Program-made: the position numbers and the translations under genes | Source of the DNA: Mercenaria mercenaria | Lineage: Eukaryota; Mollusca; Bivalvia; Venerida; Veneridae | Length of the DNA: 64,000 nucleotides | Reading direction: 5' to 3' | Assembly: GCF_021730395.1 (NCBI RefSeq) | Contig: NC_069378.1 | Location: 42,297,001-42,361,000 of the forward strand | Part shown: positions 57,290 through 64,000 of the stretch, in pieces | How positions within the stretch are numbered: the stretch's first letter is position 1 | How the letters are laid out: each line of letters opens with the position of its first letter | The notes under the pieces: generated by a model | Told to the model about the DNA's origin: nothing | What the model saw: the letters and a program-made list of their open reading frames with translations, nothing else | The model's database searches: none

Positions 57290-58380
57290 TGACTCGTTTG
57301 CAGTGCGGCTTCGACATAACCAGTGACCACTGACCTTTAACCTTTAGCCTGTAAATTATTGCGATTGTTCATTGAAAACATGACTACTCGTTCAGGCGAA
57401 CAGAATTAATTGAGAAGTATGTATCCAGTATGATCCTGCCTTTTTTTGGCTGATATCCAAAACAACATACTGGATAAATTACAACATGACAACAACACAG
57501 AAGATCGCATAGTCTCTAACGGTTAAGTATACATGTAGTTGTTTTCTTATACATTAATTTTAATGAAACCTTTCTCACGTTCAAAATATTTGCGTATTGA
57601 TATAAGTGATCCGCGAATTTGAAGCAAAATAGAAGGCGAAATTTTGAAATTGCACTTCTAAATATTTTTGATTCGTGTTTCTTATCTTAAAAAAGTTATG
57701 TTCCCGTTTTGATTAATGTACGCACGGGATGTCAGTCCTTTATACATAGGATTATTTTCCTGTCCGTGTTTAGGGTTCATGCTTTATAGCCAAAGTATTG
57801 TTTTGGAAAGGCACATGTAACTATCTGCAATCCATTGAATTATCAGGATTTTAAGTTTTTAACATATATTAAGCATTTTCTGCTACAATATGTAAACTAG
57901 ATCCATTCTCTTATGGCAAAGTGATAGACAGATCAGTGTAACAGTCATGTATATCATATATTTTGTCTTGCTTTTTAGTGTTATTCAGATTCATTGACTG
58001 ACCTAATGAAGTATTATTCAAGCATATTTATTGCCATGTGTGCATGTTTTCATTAATTATATATGGTAAAGAATATGTGACCTTTAATTCAAACTTTTGT
58101 ATCTTATTTTGAATTTCAAATCAGTTTTACATAATAAAGGATGTGCACAGTAATAAATAATGACACAGTTATTTTACTTTGAAATAATGAAATATTGATG
58201 AATGCAAAGTTAAATAGTTTTTAATTGAATTAAGGCCAATTGTATTTATACATTAGGTTTATTCGATTCACTCTTCGAGTTTAGTCCTTTAAATGCAGGT
58301 TTTTGTGTTATGTGGGAGGTCATGATTTCGATTGTACTCGAAAGTACGACGATCAACACGTTAAGCTGTAACTACAAGAC
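57290..58380. other. Spacer without recognised features
   Basis: No gene or element was recognised. Confidence 0.4.
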
Positions 58381-58387
58381 TACCACC

Positions 58388-60253
58388 TTAATTTGATTTA
58401 TTAGGCCACACCAAATAAATTTCTTGGTCATCGGATTTATTCCAAAACATTTAGGTGCGGGCGAGCGAAATACAAACAAAAATATTTTTCTTTGGATTTC
58501 ACCTATTCTTGGAGCAGGCGAGGAGCGATTTGGAGAAAAAAACAAAAAGACCTTGTCACAAGAATCTAGAACCACTGTCAAGACATATCAAAAACGCTTA
58601 AAATTACATAAAAGGACAAGCGATCCTTAAATATTGAAGGTTTAATGAACAACTGTCCCAAAACTACATGACAGCCACTCAACACCTGACTCCACATTGC
58701 TTTATGCTTACCGGGACGCGTTACATTGTAATATTTACAAACATTGAGTGAAGATGCACGAAAAATTTAACCATATTTCTAGTGTATTGAACTAATGTGT
58801 TCCCTAAGTTTGTATCCTAGGCAACCCAATGCCCTTACCACATAAACAAAGGGTATCTTTTTGGATCCTATGTCACTACATAATATAAGAATAAGAAAGC
58901 TATTACTCTCAAGTAGTGCACTGACAGAAAATATTATAGTGTTTGTCAAATTTCAATTCAATTTCTTCAAATGCCAGGAAATCCATCATTTACAGATTTA
59001 CAATTCAATTACCAATTCAACTAATTTTGCAGTTTGCTGGTGTTCTTTGTCTTAACTTTTAACTTTGGCAGATAAGGAAAGCCATAATTTGACATTGCGA
59101 GTCCGAACGTAAATGCATTATCATCTTCAGTTTCTTTTTGATAAATAGATCTGATGATAGACCCATTAAACAAATCAGAAAAAAAGATCTATAAACAGTA
59201 ACATAATATTCTTGTTTTTCGACTCTACTTGAAAAATAAAGAAATAAGCCTCTATTGCATGTTTCTCGGATTAAGAGTTTGTATGCTTTCTTGGATTACT
59301 TCGCCATAATTAAGTACCATGTATGTACCCATTATCTGCCGGAAAGTTGTATTCATTCTACATAGCTGATAGAAGTAATGTACTATTCCTTAAAATCAAA
59401 GTTATGTCAACAATACTTTATTTATTCTAAGTTATGAGGGTAAATAGCAGGGCAAACATAAAATACCTTATTGGTCTTGCTCTACATAACATATGGAATA
59501 GGTGAATGTTCAGAAGTCAAAGGCTTGAACCCTAAATAAACTTCACAGCTGTCAGATTGTATTACACAAACACATGTATGTAGTTATATTGTCCTTACTA
59601 TATATGTCCCAAGAATGTACAGACTACACAACAGACTTGTTCAATTTTTATCACATGTTTTTACCCATTATTTGTCTCAAGGTGAAGTATGCACATCATG
59701 GATTTAGGGATTGGTTATAGGTAAGAGAACTTAATTCTTTACATGAGTACAATTGTTTTTAAATTGCCAAGATTTGAATTCACTCGAAACCAATACATGT
59801 ATAAGTTTGATAGGCATTTGAGAATGAACAATGATGTAACAAGTTGGATGTGTAGTCCACATTGAATTATACCACCTGTTTAACCGCTACCCAGTTATTG
59901 CTGATATAAGTGTATAATTTTAAGTATTGTAACAAAACTTTTGTTCCTATGACCAATGATTAATAGATGACACTGTTTCAGATATGAACATTCTAAGATT
60001 TATTTACACAATCTAACTGTCATTTCGGCTGTCAGTTTTGCAAACTGGTGCAATACAGAGCTTGAAACATGTTCTCGTGGTGCTTTAATGGACAATTATG
60101 GTTACAAGTATTAAATTCTATGAGTCTGCAAAATCTGAAGCGAGTGGAAGCTGATTTTCAAAAAAAAAAAAAAATTCTTTCATTCTGGAAAAAATATGGA
60201 ATGGGAAATCCGTTGACCAAGTAATCGATTTGGTGTGGCCTTACATCTTAATT
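58388..60253. mobile_element. 1.87-kb terminal-inverted-repeat element
   Basis: GGCCACACCAAAT near 58411 and its inverted copy ATTTGGTGTGGCC near 60228 anchor imperfect inverted ends of about 65 bp. Shared inner blocks are CTTGGTCATCGGATTT and GGTCAACGGATTT (reverse-complemented). The interior has no transposase frame that I recognise. Target duplications are not clear. Confidence 0.65.
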
Positions 60254-60259
60254 CAAAAG

Positions 60260-61170
60260 TGAATGTACATGTTCAAGTAATTGCACCCATCAAAGTATGT
60301 AAACATAAAGATTCTCAGCATTAACTTTATTTAGATAATTGGACGAAAACACAAGATTCTTGGTTTCGTCAGTGTGTCGCTTACGTAATAGCGACTATAT
60401 ACAATAATCTATGTATGTGGATATAAACTTGTATCATCCCATGTACCCATGTACAAAAACAAACTTCCTAACGAATGAGGAATAACAAGGAATGATAGAA
60501 TTTTTGTTTTCAGCCCGTTTCCTTGAAAAATCAGCACACTTGTCACATGTGAGTGTATGGTCGTTACCCTTGTAGGACTAGAATCTACAACCTCAAGAGT
60601 AATTCATTCAAATAAATATCAAACAACTTCAACGTGAAGGTTGGTGTATAATCTAATGATGAACCATTCATTGAATTAAGATGTGGAGAATCTTTTGTGT
60701 ACGTTCTACAGCTAGAAGAGTCCTTTTGGAACATGGTGTCAATTCAAAAGAATTTTCTTTAATATTTCTACGTGGTTATATTCTTGAGGTAAAAACGATG
60801 TTGCACTTTTTATTATCTTCTATGTACAGTATTTATCAAGCCATGTATACTATTATGCTGGTTTGATTTGATCCTTGCTCAGTCCCTCTGTATTGTTTAA
60901 ATGATTAAAATAATTCAAAAAGCAATCCTTTTAAAAAGGAAACTGCATTATATTATCAAAAGGGAATAATATTAAGTGATTAACCTTCTCTGTTTCGCAC
61001 AACTTCCTTATATCAATCAAAGGAAACGAATAACCTCAGGCGTATTGCCTTCATTCGATCATCGCTCTGGGACAAACACCGTTCTAACTGGAACCTTATT
61101 GTTCTTCATTTTGAACTAGCTGTCAGGCTCACAAGGTTTCGTTTGTTCTTACAGTTTTAAGGTATACTAC
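60260..61170. other. Spacer without recognised features
   Basis: No gene or element was recognised. Confidence 0.4.
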
Positions 61171-61173
61171 ATA

Positions 61174-61176
<3 letters not shown>

Positions 61177-61229
<53 letters not shown>
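61177..61229. repeat. TA microsatellite
   Basis: Pure (AT)n of about 26 units. Confidence 0.95.
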
Positions 61230-61232
<3 letters not shown>

Positions 61233-61458
61233 CTCGCCAGTTAACATTATGACAATGAGAATTAGTGCAATAAGTGCCGATAGGACATCAGGCAAAGCAA
61301 AACAATATATATAATATCTTGTTTGATGTTCCACAACACATACGTATAAAAACTGTATGTATAGCATGGAACAAATAAAATAAATAAGACATAAGATGAC
61401 ATACGATAGTTAATACAGTTTATGAGTCAATAATCATGTATTTGCTATTTTATCATTT

Positions 61459-61668
61459 TTAACCTTTAGCCTACTGACAGCAAGTGAGTTTGCCTTTACG
61501 ACCAATGTTTACCAAGATCAACCTGCACGTTCGTGCAGGCTGATCATGGTACACTACTCACTTTTCAGTCTGTAAAGTTTCAATGAACACTCCTTCAAAT
61601 TATATATAGTACTGTCAAAACTGAATGATATAACAATTCATTTTTAGAACTTGAACAGGGTAAAGGTT
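61459..61668. mobile_element. MITE with TTAACC termini, second copy
   Basis: TTAACCTTTAGCCTACTGAC and the end AACAGGGTAAAGGTT are inverted. The internal TTGCCTTTACGACCA and GATCAACCTGCACG are shared with the copy at 53224. Confidence 0.7.
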
Positions 61669-61689
61669 TTACATTCTATTTATCATAAA

Positions 61690-62425
61690 TTATAAAAAAG
61701 GCTCTTGCGTCCATCTGAATATTCATATGTGTTTCAATGTAAAAAAGACAGTAAATCAGACTGTTCTGATTTTGCAAGTACTCTGAAGAAAGGTAATTTA
61801 AAAACTAAAATATTAGAAAAATAAACTAGCGTCTTTTTATATGACGTACGTTTGCATCACGTCGACTTGCATATGTCACATTTCGTATCACGAGAGCAGG
61901 ATTGCTACAAAATGCTATACAAAAGTGGAACAACGAATTTGTTTAATTTAGTCTGTTGCATACATCCCTTTGAAACCAAGAAGTCGATCGAAATACAAGA
62001 CGTTGTATCAATGTATTGATACCGTCTGTATTTTGAACGAATACTAAGCATGTGGGTCATCAATTATATTAGAGTTATTTGCTTTATGACATACTCATGT
62101 GATAACATAATTAAACAATTATATTGGGTCTGTATACATAAGCATGTAATCACATAATAATGTAATATCAATTTGACCTATGTAGATCAGGTGAGCTAAT
62201 CAAAGATTTAACATAATTCAGTATGATGCTATGAAATGAAAGACGAAATATAGATTAGTCAGCGCTAGTTTTATAATAAGCCATTTACATCTCTTCGATT
62301 ATGAAAGTACAGTTCTATTTATTTTGCGACCATGAATCACGGTAGATTCTGTACAGGCCGCATAAACATTACAACATATACATTGAATCATTTGTTTATT
62401 TATAATCTTAATGTAGTTAGATATA
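61690..62425. other. Spacer without recognised features
   Basis: No gene or element was recognised. Confidence 0.4.
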
Positions 62426-62432
62426 GGCGTAG

Positions 62433-62906
62433 TCAGTATTTGATGGATTGGGTGCGAAAACAATAGGGAGGATATGGTCTTTTCTTGACCGTGGGATTAT
62501 GGGGTCCTCCTCTAAAAATGTCTTGAATGAATTTCATACAATTTGGCGCATATTTTAGAGCTTGTAATATCAACAGACGGACGAACTTTTTTCTTTTTTT
62601 TGTCAGTTCAAAATGTATAAAAACTAAACAACATACTTTCATATCTGATAGTATTTTTACACGGTTTGTTGAAGGAACCTCGAAAGAATGTATGAAAGTT
62701 TTGAAAAAGTGTAAATGTTGTTCAGATGCGGCCGACTTACTGTGTAGACCTTTACCCTTAGTGAATAGTTTTGTGTCATTAAACAAGAGCAACGCCTGCT
62801 GGTGGCAACGCTCGTCTACAAGTACCTTACATAAGGCAATATGCAAGAAAAGGGTTATGGTTCTTAGTTTCTTTCTCACAATGATTAAAAGTATGTAAAA
62901 TAACAA
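62433..62906 (-). CDS. Unrecognised 157-codon open frame, overlapped by a 123-codon frame on plus
   Basis: The minus frame ends GGPHNPTVKKRPYPPYCF and onward. The plus frame (62527-62898) contains CMKVLKKCKCCSDAADLLCR. Both are long for this sequence and the region is less AT-rich than its surroundings. I recognise neither. One may be a transposon or retroposed gene fragment. The strand is undecided. Confidence 0.2.
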   Translation of the reverse strand: MLFYILLIIVRKKLRTITLFLHIALCKVLVDERCHQQALLLFNDTKLFTKGKGLHSKSAASEQHLHFFKTFIHSFEVPSTNRVKILSDMKVCCLVFIHFELTKKRKKFVRLLILQALKYAPNCMKFIQDIFRGGPHNPTVKKRPYPPYCFRTQSIKY

Positions 62907-62909
62907 TTC

Positions 62910-63660
62910 TGTTTTAAAATGTGGATCTAAAACCTTAAACCAGCACTTCCAAATTTTCCATGGATAAATAGGAATACGAATCTGACTGACTGAATGTCAG
63001 TTATAAGTCTTAGAATACGTAATCGAAGAATGGTGTTTGAGTACTGCCTTTAGGTTTCAAAGTTAATCAGGGCCATACAAAATGCAAACGACAGTTATCA
63101 TTCATATCAAAGGAAACTAATGACAATAAACAAGTGTACACATTTTCAAAGCTATAACATTCATATTATTTAAGTTAACTGGCCCTAAGGAAAAAATTAA
63201 AACGAGATATTCCAATTGTCTAAATGAACAAAAGACAATTGTTTCGACGAAATGCATGCGAGAGTTAGATTATCAGGTAGGCATCTAATTTTCTGATGAT
63301 AAACCAAGTGAGAACTCATTCCTGATTAGTTTCTATTAAAGATAGATGATATTTCAGTTGCGCCACTTTCTCCTTCGTGGAATGAATATAGCTATATAAT
63401 TATATATTGAATGCAATATACACTACATCTACTTCTATTTTTATGGACAAATAAATAATTCAAAATGGGAGTTAAACTGTCGTTACATGGTAAGATTGCT
63501 TATAAAATGGTACGTAGGAGTTGCACCGGAACCTTTTAACTTTGGCAGGTTGTCAAACAAACCACATAAAAATTAATCATGTTCTTGCAATAAAAAAGGA
63601 AACGGCGTTTTTGATTTGTTTAGTAAGCTTGGGCCATTCAAACGCGTCTGACTGTTGACT
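62910..63660. other. Spacer upstream of gene F
   Basis: No element was recognised. TTGACTTTGTTG just before the gene is also found upstream of gene E. Confidence 0.4.
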
Positions 63661-63679
63661 TTGTTGGCTTGATACAACA

Positions 63680-64000
63680 ATGCTTCAGTCTACACTAAAT
63701 GCGTTCGTTATATTAAGTTTGATTTGTTCTTGCACATGCATTCACGTTCCCTTTGATCTTAATGGATGGAAAGCTGTGCAACTTGACAACAAAAAAGTTC
63801 TGGATTCAATGATTCTATCAGCTGAACATCTCCAAGGAGCGCTGAAGGAACCAGTCACTGCTTTTAAGTGGGATGAGGTAAGTTTCTATATTTTACATGT
63901 ATCGTTTAAAAAAGTTAAATGGGAAAGTGTTAATGAATTATTTGTAGATTCTGAGATGAAATAATTGATATATGACTGATGTATAATTGAGTGGAGTGGA
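63680..64000 (+). CDS. Gene F: cystatin-like secreted protein, exon 1 only
   Basis: Exon 1 is 63680-63877, 66 codons, ending AFKWDE before GTAAGT. The signal peptide is LNAFVILSLICSCTC. Mature sequence HVPFDL-GWKA, DSMILSAEHLQG and EPVTAFKW is about two-thirds identical to gene E exon 1 over the mature part. Reading on past the donor gives a false extension that stops near 63962. Exons 2 and 3 lie beyond the window, so whether F also has a repeat tail cannot be seen. Confidence 0.7.

Overview
The window looks like AT-rich nuclear DNA of a bivalve mollusc. A venerid-type clam is my best guess, from memory of its repeat families rather than from any search. Genes have short exons, phase-0 GT-AG introns and AATAAA signals. 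tRNA-derived SINEs, palindromic MITEs and minisatellites fill most of the space. There is no operon structure, no rRNA and no CRISPR array. I saw no retrovirus, LTR or Polinton remains.

The main content is a same-strand cluster of small secreted proteins that I read as one cystatin-like family. Each has three exons. Exon 1 carries the signal peptide and a helix. Exon 2 is 18 to 21 codons with a Y-x-V-x-F-x-G type strand. Exon 3 carries a C-x18/19-C pair. Members in order are gene A (only exons 2 and 3, 1620-2363), gene B (4352-8812, a recent tandem copy of A), gene C (13838-19259), an exon-1 relic (21640-21710), a broken copy D (about 29266-33640), a weak exon-2 relic (40585-40625), gene E (43458-48917) and gene F (exon 1 only, from 63680). 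Exon 1 is exactly 198 nt in C, E and F. Gene E is unusual because exon 3 runs from the cystatin-like domain into a tail of about 400 residues rich in Lys, Tyr, Pro and Thr. That tail contains YKPP-type motifs and three near-identical 87-residue repeats, so it looks both mucin-like and mussel-foot-protein-like.

The introns and spacers are layered with mobile DNA. A 1,885-bp foldback element sits in intron 2 of gene B and its empty site survives in gene A. Intron 1 of gene C holds an internally deleted mariner. Intron 2 of gene C holds a 115-bp insertion with a hammerhead-ribozyme motif and 15-bp target duplications. There is a 1-kb array of 27-bp units, each close to a splice-donor consensus, at 22.9-23.9 kb. 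A 715-bp element at 35385-36099 has CAC-type termini and 5-bp target duplications. Other elements are SINEs (one split by a MITE), GAGCCGCG palindromic MITEs, a LINE reverse-transcriptase fragment, a THAP-like exon fragment and a 1.87-kb TIR element at 58.4-60.3 kb.

The cluster probably makes a set of diverged secreted proteins expressed from separate promoters. The cystatin assignment rests on fold pattern, disulfide spacing and exon layout. The classical QxVxG inhibitory loop is not visible, so protease inhibition should not be assumed.
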